64,000 nt of DNA from Enterovibrio sp051650965 (GCA_051650965.1 JBOFRL010000037.1:39177-103176), one strand, 5' to 3'; shown: positions 8,926 to 19,110, counted from the stretch's first letter. Translations and numbers: made by a program. Notes: generated by a model from the sequence alone, not told the origin.

Positions 8926-9534
8926 ATGCTCAAACAGCAATTTGATAAGAGTGATGTTGAATTAAATTCAACGCGTATTGTCTACCATGGGTATTTCAAA
9001 ATCGCTAAGCTTTGTTTTCGCCACCGTTTATTTGCCGGCGGCTGGAGCAATACGGTTGAGCGAGAGCTATTTGAACGAGGCCATGCGGCGGCAGTATTAG
9101 CCTACGATCCCGATGCCGACGCGGTTGTGCTGCTTGAGCAGTTTCGCGTAGGCGCGCTGGCGGCGGGCGACTCGCCGTGGCAGCTTGAAATTGTGGCCGG
9201 CATCATTGAAAACGGCTTAAGCGCTGAGCAGACGGCGCATAAAGAGGCCAAAGAAGAGGCGGGGCTGCAGCTTAAATCCTTGCAGCCGATCATGCGCTAT
9301 TTTCCAAGTCCAGGCGGTTCATCTGAGACCATTGCGCTCTACTTAGGGATTGTAGATATTACGACAGCGCATGGCATACATGGCGTAGCGGAAGAAGATG
9401 AAGACATTTTAGTGCATGTAGTACCACTACCCGAAGCGCTAACATTAGTGCAAAATGGCGTTATCTCTAATGCCGCTAGCATCATTGCGCTGCAGTGGCT
9501 TGCGCTGAATAAGGCGCAATTGTTCGATAAATAA
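8926..9534 (+). CDS. nudF: ADP-ribose pyrophosphatase NudF with an atypical Nudix box
   Basis: 202 residues, usual length. Hydrolyses ADP-ribose to AMP and ribose 5-phosphate. The Nudix segment lies in GIIENGLSAEQTAHKEAKEEAG. Compared with the consensus GX5EX7REUXEEXGU, the first Glu is Leu and the Arg of REU is Lys, while the metal-binding EE pair is kept. Upstream the substrate region with LLEQFRVGA and the downstream PSPGGSSE loop are as in the E. coli enzyme. It is the first gene of nudF-cpdA-yqiA-parE-parC; the small yqiB (DUF1249) gene usually found next to nudF is absent. Confidence 0.9.
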   Translation: MLKQQFDKSDVELNSTRIVYHGYFKIAKLCFRHRLFAGGWSNTVERELFERGHAAAVLAYDPDADAVVLLEQFRVGALAAGDSPWQLEIVAGIIENGLSAEQTAHKEAKEEAGLQLKSLQPIMRYFPSPGGSSETIALYLGIVDITTAHGIHGVAEEDEDILVHVVPLPEALTLVQNGVISNAASIIALQWLALNKAQLFDK

Positions 9535-9609
9535 CAGAAAAATGTTACTTGTGCGATGGATGGATGTCATCGTGTTTATAGCATTAATAATTTTAGGAAA
9601 CCCATTAAG

Positions 9610-10434
9610 TTGCAAACCTATCATTTTGCCGTAGAGCCTGATCTGCCGATCCGGTTGCTACAAATTACCGATCCTCACTTGTTTGCAAATCCCCAGCAGT
9701 CACTGCTTGGTGTCAACACTTTGCGTAGTTTAGAGGCGGTGATTGCGGCGGTTGATAGTCGCCAAGTTGCATTCGATTTTGTGCTAACGACAGGCGATCT
9801 CTCGCAAGATCAATCCGTAGAATCGTATCACGCTTTTGCCCACGCCATTGCACATTGGCAGCAGCCCAAATTTTGGCTCCCTGGCAATCACGACAATCAA
9901 GAGGCGATGCAAAGCGCGTTTCAGGCGCCGCATTTTTTGTGTCATGAGCAGATCTTGCTTGGTGATAATTGGCAGCTTGTGCTGCTAAATAGCCAGTTTC
10001 CAGGGGAAACGCACGGCTTTTTAAGCCAAGCGCAGATGGACATTTTACAAGCGGCGCTCAATAGCGAGCAAGAGCGTCACACTATTGTCGTGTTGCACCA
10101 TCACCCAATCGCTTGTGGCAGCGCTTGGCTGGATAACCATCAGCTGCACAATAAAGCGCATTTTTGGCAACTGTTGGCAGATTTTCCGCAGGTGAAAGCG
10201 GTGGTGTGCGGCCACATTCACCAAGATTTTGATGTGATGTATCAGCAGCGGCAGGTGCTTGGCGCGCCCTCGACTTGCATTCAATTTTTGCCAAACTGCG
10301 TCGGTTTTGCCCTCGACAGCTGCGCGCCAGGCTGGCGTGAGCTTGAGCTGCATGCCGATGGCAAAATTGCCACGCGCATTGGCCGCATAGCGCCAGGCTC
10401 ATTCTTGCCTGACGTGGGCGCGACAGGTTACTAA
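9610..10434 (+). CDS. cpdA: 3',5'-cyclic-AMP phosphodiesterase CpdA
   Basis: About 274 residues. Metallophosphoesterase that hydrolyses cAMP and so tunes CRP signalling. The metal-binding motifs are in order: DPHLF (D-x-H), GDLSQD, GNHDN, HHHP and GHIHQ. The TTG at 9610 is preferred because AGGAAA sits 11 bases before it and its distance to RLLQITD matches the E. coli protein; an ATG at 9556 in the same frame would add 18 residues with no similarity. The gene stops directly before yqiA (TAA followed at once by ATG). Confidence 0.93.
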   Translation: MQTYHFAVEPDLPIRLLQITDPHLFANPQQSLLGVNTLRSLEAVIAAVDSRQVAFDFVLTTGDLSQDQSVESYHAFAHAIAHWQQPKFWLPGNHDNQEAMQSAFQAPHFLCHEQILLGDNWQLVLLNSQFPGETHGFLSQAQMDILQAALNSEQERHTIVVLHHHPIACGSAWLDNHQLHNKAHFWQLLADFPQVKAVVCGHIHQDFDVMYQQRQVLGAPSTCIQFLPNCVGFALDSCAPGWRELELHADGKIATRIGRIAPGSFLPDVGATGY

Positions 10435-11028
10435 ATGTCTGTTTTAGCTAAACCTTGCGCGCTGATCTATATTCACGGCTTTAATAGCAGCGCGTTGTCA
10501 CACAAAGGACAGCTGCTCGCGAGCTGGTGTAAATCGCATCGGCCTGATATCGAACTGCTGCTCCCAACGCTCGCCCCGCATCCTCTTCCTGCCATGCAGC
10601 AGCTCACAGCGCTGGTGGCGCAGTATCAAAACACGCATCAGATTGGCATTGTAGGCAGCTCGCTTGGCGGCTATTTCGCCACGTGGCTTAATTTTTCCTA
10701 CAGTTTGCCTGCGGTGGTGGTAAATCCTGCGGTTGCGCCGTATTTGTTGCTCAAAGATCATCTGGGCGCGCAACAAAACCCGTATACTGGCGAGCGTTAT
10801 CTGTTGGAAGATGTACACATGACGCAGCTGCGCCAGTTTGAGGTTGAGCAAATCCGCGAGCCGCAGCAAGTGTGGTTATTGCAGCAGCAGGGCGATGAAG
10901 TGTTGGATCATCGTCAGGCCGTGGTAAAGTATCGCGATTGCAAACAGACCATCGAACCAGGTGGCTGCCACGCTTTTACCGGTTTCGAACGTTTTTGTGC
11001 CCCGATCATCACTTTTTTGGGGTTGTGA
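10435..11028 (+). CDS. yqiA: YqiA-type esterase
   Basis: 197 residues. Small alpha/beta-hydrolase of the YqiA family, which shows acyl-ester hydrolase activity in E. coli. The oxyanion motif YIHGFNSS is followed by the nucleophile elbow GSSLGG; the acid lies in GDEVLD and the histidine in GGCHAF near the C-terminus, so the catalytic triad is intact. No signal peptide, so cytoplasmic. It abuts cpdA with no gap, as in other gammaproteobacteria where it sits between cpdA and parE. Physiological substrate unknown. Confidence 0.9.
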   Translation: MSVLAKPCALIYIHGFNSSALSHKGQLLASWCKSHRPDIELLLPTLAPHPLPAMQQLTALVAQYQNTHQIGIVGSSLGGYFATWLNFSYSLPAVVVNPAVAPYLLLKDHLGAQQNPYTGERYLLEDVHMTQLRQFEVEQIREPQQVWLLQQQGDEVLDHRQAVVKYRDCKQTIEPGGCHAFTGFERFCAPIITFLGL

Positions 11029-11098
11029 TTTGCAAAGTGGCCACTCAGTGCTGCGGCGTAGGTTCAGACCATTTTAACCTTATTAAAAACAAGTGCTT

Positions 11099-12991
11099 AT
11101 GAACGATCAAACTTATAACGCGGGCTCCATTGAAGTGCTCAACGGCCTTGATCCGGTGCGCCGTCGCCCTGGCATGTATACCGATACCACGCGGCCAAAC
11201 CATTTGGGTCAAGAGGTTATCGACAACAGCGTTGATGAAGCGTTGGCGGGCTTTGCCTCGCACGTTGAGGTGATTTTGCACAGCGACAATTCGCTGCAAG
11301 TGATTGACAACGGCCGTGGTATGCCGGTCGATATTCACCCGCAAGAGAAGGTTTCTGGCGTAGAGCTGATTTTATGTAAGCTGCACGCGGGCGGAAAATT
11401 TTCTAATAAAAATTATCAATTTAGCGGCGGCTTGCACGGGGTTGGGATCTCGGTGGTCAACGCTTTGTCGAAACGAGTCGAAGTTGTCGTCAAGCGCGAA
11501 GGCACGGTGTATGAAATCGCATTTGAAAACGGCGACAAAGTGCAAGAGTTGACCGTGACCGGCACCTGCGCGCGCAAAGATCGCGGCACGTCCGTCCATT
11601 TTTGGCCCGACGCCAGCTATTTTGACAGCGGCAAATTTTCTGTAACGCGCCTAAAAGCGGTGCTCAAGGCCAAAGCGGTGCTTTGTCCGGGTTTAACCAT
11701 CACCTTTACCGACAAAAGCGCGGATGAAACGGTGGTGTGGTGCTATGAAAATGGCATTCAAGATCATCTACTTGAAGGCGTCGGCGGCTATACGTTGTTA
11801 CCACAAACGCCGTTTGTTGGCCAATTTAGCGCGCCGCACGAAGCGGTCGATTGGGCGCTGGTGTGGCTGCCGGAAGGCGGCGATTTACTGTGCGAAAGCT
11901 ATGTGAACTTGATCCCCACCGCGCAAGGTGGCACGCACGTTAACGGGCTGCGCCAAGGCTTGCTGGATGCGATGCGCGAGTTTTGCGAATACCGCAACTT
12001 ATTGCCGCGCGGCGTGAAATTAACCGCCGATGACATTTGGGATCGCTGCGCCTACGTTTTGTCGGTGAAAATGCAAGATCCGCAGTTTGCCGGTCAAACC
12101 AAAGAGCGCTTGTCGTCGCGCCAGTGCGCCGCCTTTGTTTCTGGCGTGATCAAAGACAATTTCAGCCTGTGGCTCAACCAATTTTCCCAGCAAGCTGAGC
12201 AGCTGGCGCAGTTTTGTATCGCGAACGCGCAGCAGCGCCTGCGTCTGGCAAAAAAAGTGGTGCGCAAAAAAATCGCCTCAGGTCCGGCGCTGCCCGGCAA
12301 ACTGACCGACTGCGCGTCGCAAGATCTTAGCCGCACCGAGCTTTTTTTGGTGGAAGGTGATTCGGCGGGCGGCTCCGCCAAACAGGCGCGCGATCGCGAG
12401 TTTCAAGCGGTGATGCCGCTGCGCGGTAAAATTTTAAATACGTGGGAAGTCTCAAGCGATCAAGTACTTGCATCGCAAGAGGTGCACGATATCTCCGTAG
12501 CGCTCGGCATTGATCCTGACAGCGACGATTTAAGCACGCTGCGGTATGGCAAAATTTGCATTTTAGCCGACGCCGACTCTGACGGCCTGCATATCGCAAC
12601 GCTTTTGTGCGCGCTGTTTGTGAAGCACTTTGCCGCGCTGGTGAAAGCCGGCCACGCCTATGTCGCAATGCCGCCGCTCTATCGCATTGACTGCGGCAAA
12701 GAGGTCTATTACGCGCTCGATGATGATGAAAAGAGTGGCATTTTAGAACGCCTGAGCCAAAAGCGTGGCAAAATCGATGTGCAACGTTTTAAGGGCCTTG
12801 GCGAGATGAACCCGCTGCAGCTGCGTGAAACGACCATGGATCCTAACACGCGCCGTTTGGTGCAGCTCACTATCGACGATGAAGAGCAAACTTTCGCCAT
12901 GATGGACATGTTGCTTGGCAAAAAGCGCGCCGAAGATAGAAGAGCTTGGCTGCAAGAAAAAGGTGATCACACAGCGCTACTTGCGGATTAA
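11099..12991 (+). CDS. parE: DNA topoisomerase IV subunit B ParE
   Basis: 630 residues. ATPase subunit of topoisomerase IV, which decatenates daughter chromosomes together with ParC encoded just downstream. GHKL ATPase domain with VIDNSVDEA and the ATP-lid GLHGVG; then the TOPRIM domain with EGDSAGG and DADSDG; PLRGKILN and the C-terminal FKGLGEM block are present. Start at 11099 matches the E. coli N-terminus (M-x-QTYNA); the in-frame GTG two codons upstream is also open. Confidence 0.97.
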   Translation: MNDQTYNAGSIEVLNGLDPVRRRPGMYTDTTRPNHLGQEVIDNSVDEALAGFASHVEVILHSDNSLQVIDNGRGMPVDIHPQEKVSGVELILCKLHAGGKFSNKNYQFSGGLHGVGISVVNALSKRVEVVVKREGTVYEIAFENGDKVQELTVTGTCARKDRGTSVHFWPDASYFDSGKFSVTRLKAVLKAKAVLCPGLTITFTDKSADETVVWCYENGIQDHLLEGVGGYTLLPQTPFVGQFSAPHEAVDWALVWLPEGGDLLCESYVNLIPTAQGGTHVNGLRQGLLDAMREFCEYRNLLPRGVKLTADDIWDRCAYVLSVKMQDPQFAGQTKERLSSRQCAAFVSGVIKDNFSLWLNQFSQQAEQLAQFCIANAQQRLRLAKKVVRKKIASGPALPGKLTDCASQDLSRTELFLVEGDSAGGSAKQARDREFQAVMPLRGKILNTWEVSSDQVLASQEVHDISVALGIDPDSDDLSTLRYGKICILADADSDGLHIATLLCALFVKHFAALVKAGHAYVAMPPLYRIDCGKEVYYALDDDEKSGILERLSQKRGKIDVQRFKGLGEMNPLQLRETTMDPNTRRLVQLTIDDEEQTFAMMDMLLGKKRAEDRRAWLQEKGDHTALLAD

Positions 12992-13042
12992 ATTTTAGCA
13001 AAAGTACCGTTTAGGTTCGCAACAACGAAGATCGGATCACAT

Positions 13043-15313
13043 ATGACACAACTGACTTACGACGGTGTAGAGCAGCTGCCTTTGCGCCAATTTACTGAAA
13101 GCGCTTATCTTAATTATTCGATGTACGTCATCATGGATAGGGCTTTGCCATTCATTGGTGACGGCTTAAAGCCGGTGCAGCGGCGCATCATTTACGCGAT
13201 GTCCGAGCTTGGCTTGTCGGCGAGCGCGAAATATAAAAAATCGGCGCGTACCGTGGGTGACGTGCTGGGTAAATATCATCCGCATGGCGACAGCGCCTGT
13301 TATGAAGCGATGGTTTTGATGGCGCAGCCTTTTTCCTACCGCTACCCGCTGGTGGACGGTCAGGGCAACTGGGGCGCGCCGGACGATCCTAAATCCTTTG
13401 CGGCCATGCGTTATACCGAGTCGCGTTTGTCGCGTTTTGCCGAAGTGCTGCTTGGCGAGCTTGGCCAAGGCACGGTGGAGTGGCAGTCTAACTTTGATGG
13501 CACGCTGCAAGAGCCGGTGACTTTGCCGGCGCGTTTGCCGCACATTTTACTTAACGGCATCACCGGCATCGCCGTAGGCATGGCGACAGATATTCCGCCG
13601 CACAATGTGCGCGAAGTGGCTAATGCGCTTGCCGCGCTCATCGATACGCCTGATCTGGGGCTCTCGGACGTGCTTGAGCACATTCAAGGCCCTGATTATC
13701 CTACGCAAGCTGAGATCATCACGCCACGCGCCGAGCTTGTGAAAATTTATCAAGAGGGTAAAGGCTCTGTGCGTATGCGCGCGCGCTGGCACAAAGAGAA
13801 CGGCGAAATTGTGGTGGACGCGTTGCCGCATCAAGTTTCTGGCGCCAAGCTTTTAGAGCAGATCGCAGGCTTAATGCGCAACAAAAAATTGCTGATGGTT
13901 GATGATCTGCGCGATGAGTCGGATCATGAAAATCCTACCCGCATCGTGATTGTGCCGCGTTCAAACCGCGTCGATTGCGAGCAGCTCATGGATCACCTGT
14001 TTGTTTGCACTGATCTTGAAAAGAGCTACCGCGTCAATTTGAACATGCTTGGCCTTGACGGCAGGCCGCAGGTCAAAGGGCTGCTGACAATTTTAAACGA
14101 GTGGCTCACTTTCCGTATGCAAACGGTGCGCAATCGACTGCAGCATCGGCTTGATAAAGTCAGCGCGCGGTTGCACATTTTGTCAGGATTATTAATCGCT
14201 TATTTAAACATTGATGAAGTGATTGAGATCATCCGCAGCGAAGATCACGCCAAGCCCGTTTTGATGGAAAAGTTTGCGCTGAGCGAAAAGCAGGCTGAAG
14301 CGATTTTAGAAGTGAAATTGCGCCAGCTGGCCAAGCTTGAAGAGATCAGCATTCGCGCGCAGCTAGACGAGCTAGGCGCTGAGCGGCTGCATTTAGAGGC
14401 GCTGCTGGCGAGTAAAACGAAGCTCAACGCTTTGATCAAAGAAGAAATTTTGGCTGATGCTAAGCAGTACGGCGACGATCGCCGCTCGCCTTTAGTGGTG
14501 CGCGAGCAGGCAAAACCGCTGCTTGAGCAGCAGCTAGCGCCAAGTGAGCCTATCACGGTGGTGTTATCGCAAAAAGGGTGGATCCGTCAGGCCAAAGGGC
14601 ACGATGTCGATCCGGCATCGCTGAGCTTTAAGGCTGGCGATGAGCTATTGTGCTCGGTGAAAGGACGCAGTAATCAAACGCTTGCGCTATTAGCTAGCGA
14701 TGGGCGCAGCTACGCGCTGGACGCGCACAGTTTGCCTTCGGCGCGCGGGCAGGGCGAGCCGGTCACCGGCAAGTTAAACCTTGCGCCAAACACGCATATT
14801 TGCCATTTGACGCTTGATGACAGCAAGGCGCAGCTGCTGCTTGCCAGTGACGCAGGTTACGGTTTTGTCTGCCAATATGACGAGCTGCTGAGCAAAAATC
14901 GCGCCGGTAAGGCGCTGCTGAGTTTGCCTGACAACGCGCAGGTCATGCCTGTCCAAAAAATCAATGACATCGAAAATGACGATCTTTTGGCCATCACCAA
15001 TGAAGGGCGAATTTTGGTCTTTAAAGTCAAAGAGTTGCCGGTGCTTGCCAAAGGAAAAGGTAATAAAATCATCAACATTGCTACGGCACGTGCCAAAGAG
15101 CGCGCGGAGCTACTGAGCTGGCTGGTTGTGATTGAGCAAGGCGCCTGCGTGACGCTCTATTCTGGCGCGCGAAAATATCGCTTAAAACAAAGCGATATCG
15201 AAAGTTTCCGTGGTGAACGCGGCCGACGTGGCGCTATGCTGTCGCGCGGTTTTCAGCGCATCACCCGCATTGAAGTCGAAAAAACGAGTGATGCGTTAGC
15301 GCAAGGTGAGTGA
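13043..15313 (+). CDS. parC: DNA topoisomerase IV subunit A ParC
   Basis: 756 residues, full length. DNA-cleaving subunit of topoisomerase IV. Catalytic tyrosine Y124 in AAMRYTESRL. The quinolone resistance region reads HPHGDSACYEAM with Ser84 and Glu88 (Ser80 and Glu84 of E. coli), the quinolone-sensitive wild-type state. The C-terminal beta-pinwheel repeats extend from about residue 500. It follows parE after a 51-base gap. Confidence 0.97.
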   Translation: MTQLTYDGVEQLPLRQFTESAYLNYSMYVIMDRALPFIGDGLKPVQRRIIYAMSELGLSASAKYKKSARTVGDVLGKYHPHGDSACYEAMVLMAQPFSYRYPLVDGQGNWGAPDDPKSFAAMRYTESRLSRFAEVLLGELGQGTVEWQSNFDGTLQEPVTLPARLPHILLNGITGIAVGMATDIPPHNVREVANALAALIDTPDLGLSDVLEHIQGPDYPTQAEIITPRAELVKIYQEGKGSVRMRARWHKENGEIVVDALPHQVSGAKLLEQIAGLMRNKKLLMVDDLRDESDHENPTRIVIVPRSNRVDCEQLMDHLFVCTDLEKSYRVNLNMLGLDGRPQVKGLLTILNEWLTFRMQTVRNRLQHRLDKVSARLHILSGLLIAYLNIDEVIEIIRSEDHAKPVLMEKFALSEKQAEAILEVKLRQLAKLEEISIRAQLDELGAERLHLEALLASKTKLNALIKEEILADAKQYGDDRRSPLVVREQAKPLLEQQLAPSEPITVVLSQKGWIRQAKGHDVDPASLSFKAGDELLCSVKGRSNQTLALLASDGRSYALDAHSLPSARGQGEPVTGKLNLAPNTHICHLTLDDSKAQLLLASDAGYGFVCQYDELLSKNRAGKALLSLPDNAQVMPVQKINDIENDDLLAITNEGRILVFKVKELPVLAKGKGNKIINIATARAKERAELLSWLVVIEQGACVTLYSGARKYRLKQSDIESFRGERGRRGAMLSRGFQRITRIEVEKTSDALAQGE

Positions 15314-15346
15314 CAGACGTCGTTAGGATTTGAAGTTGGAGTGGGT

Positions 15347-16105
15347 ATGTTTTTTATAATGCGTTTGCTGGCGGTGGTTTTGTTAGCACTGTTTATTTTG
15401 ATTTTTGGCTTGCCATATTGTGCGCTCAGGCCAAAAAATCCCAATCACGTCAGCACGTTTGGCCATTTGATTGGTCGGTTTTATAAGGTATTTGGCATTA
15501 AGTTGCAGCTGAGTGAGTCAAGCTTGTCGCAGCAGGTTACGCAGGCGGTTTACATTGGAAATCACCAAAGTAATTGGGATCTTATTACTATTTCCAATGC
15601 GGTGCGCCCAGGCACGGTGACTGTCGGCAAAAAAAGCTTGGCTTTCATTCCCGTATTTGGCCAGCTCTACTGGCTTAGCGGTAATATCTTGATTGATCGA
15701 AAAAATCGCTCAAGAGCGGTCAACACGATTTTGCAAGTGGTTGAAAAAATGAAAAGCAGCGGGATCTCTATCTGGATGTTCCCTGAAGGAACGCGCTCGC
15801 GCGGCCGCGGCTTACTGCCATTTAAGACTGGCGCATTTCACACCGCAATTGATGCGGGCGTGCCGATTGTGCCTATCGTGTGCAGCTCAACGGATGCGTG
15901 CAGCGTGTTTCGCGGCAACAACGGCCATGTGCTGGTTGAAATGCTCGATCCTATTTCTACCGAAGGGCTGACGAAAGCGGACGTGCGCCAATTGGCGAAA
16001 GAGTGCCACGAGTTGATGGAGAAAAAACTGGTGGAGCTTAACAGCAAAGTGGAGCAGCTCAACGCAGCTGCGCTGCAGTCAACGTCGCAAAACAAAGCGG
16101 TATAA
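15347..16105 (+). CDS. plsC: 1-acyl-sn-glycerol-3-phosphate acyltransferase PlsC
   Basis: 252 residues. Makes phosphatidic acid from lysophosphatidic acid at the inner membrane. An N-terminal membrane span (about 4-24), then the acyltransferase motif NHQSNWD (HX4D), and FPEGTRSRG. The ATG at 15347 has GGAG five bases upstream and gives the same N-terminus as E. coli PlsC (MxxIxRL). The C-terminal tail is a short coiled coil. Downstream of parC, as in E. coli; followed by its own terminator. Confidence 0.94.
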   Translation: MFFIMRLLAVVLLALFILIFGLPYCALRPKNPNHVSTFGHLIGRFYKVFGIKLQLSESSLSQQVTQAVYIGNHQSNWDLITISNAVRPGTVTVGKKSLAFIPVFGQLYWLSGNILIDRKNRSRAVNTILQVVEKMKSSGISIWMFPEGTRSRGRGLLPFKTGAFHTAIDAGVPIVPIVCSSTDACSVFRGNNGHVLVEMLDPISTEGLTKADVRQLAKECHELMEKKLVELNSKVEQLNAAALQSTSQNKAV

Positions 16106-16147
16106 TTGCGCTATTTTGTGCATTTTCATTTGCGCAGCGGTTAAAGT

Positions 16148-16174
16148 GGGTCAACGAGAGTTGGCCCTTTTTTT
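16148..16174 (+). terminator. Terminator between plsC and glnE
   Basis: 8-bp stem GGGTCAAC/GTTGGCCC (one G-U pair) with GAGA loop followed by seven T. It ends 15 bases before the glnE start. Confidence 0.85.
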
Positions 16175-16188
16175 ATTGAGGAATATCA

Positions 16189-19104
16189 ATGTCATATTCT
16201 ATTTTGAGCCAATTGGGTGAGCAGCGTTTCGCCGCACTTGCTGGCTGTGACGCGCTTGCGCTTTGGCAAGACGCTGACAAAACACAGCTGCAGATGGCGC
16301 TGGCACAAAGCGATTTCATTTTTGCAAGTTTGCAGCAGCAGCCGTCGCTGATTGGCTGGCTGTTTGAGCGGCGCGTGCTGCATGAGCGCGCGCAAGGCTA
16401 CGCCGATGAGCTGGCTTGCCGGCTGCGCGACGTTGGTAGTGAGGAAGAGTTGTGGCGTGCGCTGCGCCAGTTTCGCCGCCAAGAGCTATTGTGGCTCGCT
16501 TGGCAAGATTTCACGCGGCAAATTCCGCTTAGCGTAAGTTTTGCGCACCTGAGCGCGCTGGCGCAGAGCATCGTGCTGGGCGCTTATCGCTATCTGTATC
16601 AAAATTGCTGTAATTTGTGGGGAACGCCGTGCGATCCGGCGGGAAATGCGCTGCCGCTGCTGATCTTGGCGATGGGAAAATTGGGCGGCGAAGAGCTAAA
16701 TTTTTCTTCCGACATCGATTTGATCTTTGCTTATCCGAGTGACGGGCAGACGCGCGGCGGCGCTCGCTCGCTGGAAAATGTGCAGTTTTTCACGCGTCTT
16801 GGGCAGCGACTGATCAAAGCGCTTGAGCTGCCGACGGTGGACGGTTTTTGCTACCGCGTTGATCTGCGCCTGCGCCCCTTTGGCGAGAGCGGGCCGCTGG
16901 TGATGAGTTTTGCCGCGCTTGAGTCGTATTATCAGACGCAAGGGCGCGACTGGGAGCGCTACGCGATGATCAAGGCGCGCGTGCTTGGCGCGCAGGATTT
17001 CATGCCGCACAGTTTAGCGCTGCGTAAGCTGTTGTGGCCGTTCGTGTTTCGCCGTTACAGCGACTTTAGCGCGATTGATTCTGTGCGGCGGATGAAGTCG
17101 ATGATCCAAGCTGAGCTGCGCCGGCGCGATTTGGTGGGCAATATCAAACTTGGGGCGGGCGGCATTCGCGAAATAGAATTTATCGCGCAGACTTTTCAGC
17201 TCATTCGCGGTGGCAAAGAGCCGCTTTTGCAGCAGCGCGGTTTGCCGCAAACGGTGAGCGCGCTTTTGCAGCTTGAGCTGATAAATCATGACGATTTTAT
17301 TGTGTTATCAAATGCTTATTCTCATCTGCGTCAGCTGGAAAATCTGCTGCAAGCCATCGCAGATCAGCAAACGCAAACTTTGCCAAGTGCCGAGCTTGAC
17401 CGCCTGCGGCTGGCGGCCGCTTTTGCCGTGCCTGATTGGGAAGCGCTGGCGCTGATCACTAAGCAGCACATGAGCGCGGTGCATGCGATTTTTTTGAGTC
17501 TGTTTGGCGAGCCAAAAGCGCTGGTAAGTAGCGCCGGTGATGCTGCGCAAGATTATCAAGAGATCTGCGATTGCCTATTTAACTCGCTGCATGCCAAAAA
17601 TATTTTTGCTGAGCAGGCGCATATTTTGACGCCGGCGCAGCAAGAGCTGTTGTGGCAGTTTGGCCAAGATCTCAAAAAACGCACGGTGGGCGCGCGTGGC
17701 CAAGAGATCCTCAATCAGCTGGTGCCGGCGTTGCTGCAGCGTATTTTGCGCAAGAATAGCGATGCGCAAGTGCACTATGGCGCGCACTGCGTGCTTGAGC
17801 GTGTGCTCAATATCGTGCTGGCGGTGGCAAGTCGCACCACTTACCTTGAGCTTTTAGCGCGTTATCCGGCGGTGCTTGAGCCGCTGATCCAGCTGTGCGG
17901 CAAAAGCGCGATGATCGCCAATCAGCTGGCCGCGCACCCGATGCTGCTTGATGAGCTGTTATTGTCGCAAAAATTGTATCAGCCGACCCCGTTCACGCAA
18001 TATGGCAGCGCGCTGCAGGAGTTTTTGGCGCGCATCCCGCAAGACGATCAAGAGCTTTTGATGGAGCAGATCCGCCAGTTCAAACAGCTGCAGCTGCTGC
18101 GCATTGCCGCCGCCGATGTGGCCGGTCAGCTGCCGGTGATGCGCGTCAGCGACCATTTAACGTATTTGGCGCAGGCGATAGTCACCGCCGTGGTGGAGCA
18201 GACGTGGCAGCAGATGCGCGCGCGCTATGGCGAGCCGGCTCACTTGAGCAACAGCGGCCGGCGCGGCTTTTTGGTGCTGGCGTTTGGCAAACTTGGCGGC
18301 ATTGAACTTGGTTATGCCTCCGATCTCGATCTGGTTTTTTTGTATGATGACGAGCAAGATCAGAGGAGCGATGGCGCTAAGTCTATCTCTGTGCAGCAAT
18401 TTTACCTGCGCCTTGCGCAGCGCATCGTGCACCTTTTTGCAGCAAGAACCGCCGCCGGCGTGTTGTACGAGCTTGATATGCGCCTGCGCCCGTCTGGCGA
18501 AGCGGGGCTTTTGATCACCTCGATGGCGTCATTTGCCAATTATCAGCGTGAAAAGGCGTGGACGTGGGAGCATCAAACCTTGGTGCGTGCGCGTGCTATT
18601 TTTGGCGATGAGAAAATGTGCCAGCAATTTGAGCGGCTGCGCGAAGAGATCTTGTGCGCGCCGCGCTTGCCGTCTGCGCTTAAAGAGCAGGTACACGCGA
18701 TGCGGCAAAAAATGCGCGAACATCAGCGCGCTCCGGCTGACAAATCGTCGCTGCAACATTGGCTGTTCACCTTAAAGCACGGGCGCGGCGGGATCGTCGA
18801 TATTGAGTTTTTAACACAGTTTTGGGTGTTGGCGTTTGCGCATAAAGTGCCGGCGATCGCCACGTGGTCAGACAATATGCGGATTTTAGATGATTTGGCT
18901 TTGCACAGCATCGTTGAGGCGGAGCAGGTGCAAAGTTTGCAATCGGCTTATTTGAGCCTGCGCACCGAAATTCATCGCGTCAGTTTGCTGCAAGCCGATC
19001 CCAATGTCGGCCTTGACGAAGCGTTGCCGCCAGCCACCGCGTCGCCCTTTGCGGCGGTATTTGCTACCGTTGCAGACATTTGGCTGCAGTGGCTTGGTGA
19101 GTAA
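16189..19104 (+). CDS. glnE: Bifunctional glutamine synthetase adenylyltransferase / adenylyl-removing enzyme GlnE
   Basis: 971 residues. Controls glutamine synthetase by adenylylation and deadenylylation in response to PII and glutamine. Two nucleotidyltransferase domains are visible: the N-terminal adenylyl-removing one with MGKLGGEELNFSSDIDL and the C-terminal adenylyl-transferring one with FGKLGGIELGYASDLDL, each with the catalytic DxD pair. RLRPFGESG and RLRPSGEAG mark the partner strands. Length is as in E. coli. TGAGGA precedes the ATG. Its stop is six bases from the stop of the opposite gene sdaA. Confidence 0.96.
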   Translation: MSYSILSQLGEQRFAALAGCDALALWQDADKTQLQMALAQSDFIFASLQQQPSLIGWLFERRVLHERAQGYADELACRLRDVGSEEELWRALRQFRRQELLWLAWQDFTRQIPLSVSFAHLSALAQSIVLGAYRYLYQNCCNLWGTPCDPAGNALPLLILAMGKLGGEELNFSSDIDLIFAYPSDGQTRGGARSLENVQFFTRLGQRLIKALELPTVDGFCYRVDLRLRPFGESGPLVMSFAALESYYQTQGRDWERYAMIKARVLGAQDFMPHSLALRKLLWPFVFRRYSDFSAIDSVRRMKSMIQAELRRRDLVGNIKLGAGGIREIEFIAQTFQLIRGGKEPLLQQRGLPQTVSALLQLELINHDDFIVLSNAYSHLRQLENLLQAIADQQTQTLPSAELDRLRLAAAFAVPDWEALALITKQHMSAVHAIFLSLFGEPKALVSSAGDAAQDYQEICDCLFNSLHAKNIFAEQAHILTPAQQELLWQFGQDLKKRTVGARGQEILNQLVPALLQRILRKNSDAQVHYGAHCVLERVLNIVLAVASRTTYLELLARYPAVLEPLIQLCGKSAMIANQLAAHPMLLDELLLSQKLYQPTPFTQYGSALQEFLARIPQDDQELLMEQIRQFKQLQLLRIAAADVAGQLPVMRVSDHLTYLAQAIVTAVVEQTWQQMRARYGEPAHLSNSGRRGFLVLAFGKLGGIELGYASDLDLVFLYDDEQDQRSDGAKSISVQQFYLRLAQRIVHLFAARTAAGVLYELDMRLRPSGEAGLLITSMASFANYQREKAWTWEHQTLVRARAIFGDEKMCQQFERLREEILCAPRLPSALKEQVHAMRQKMREHQRAPADKSSLQHWLFTLKHGRGGIVDIEFLTQFWVLAFAHKVPAIATWSDNMRILDDLALHSIVEAEQVQSLQSAYLSLRTEIHRVSLLQADPNVGLDEALPPATASPFAAVFATVADIWLQWLGE

Positions 19105-19110
19105 GCCGCG

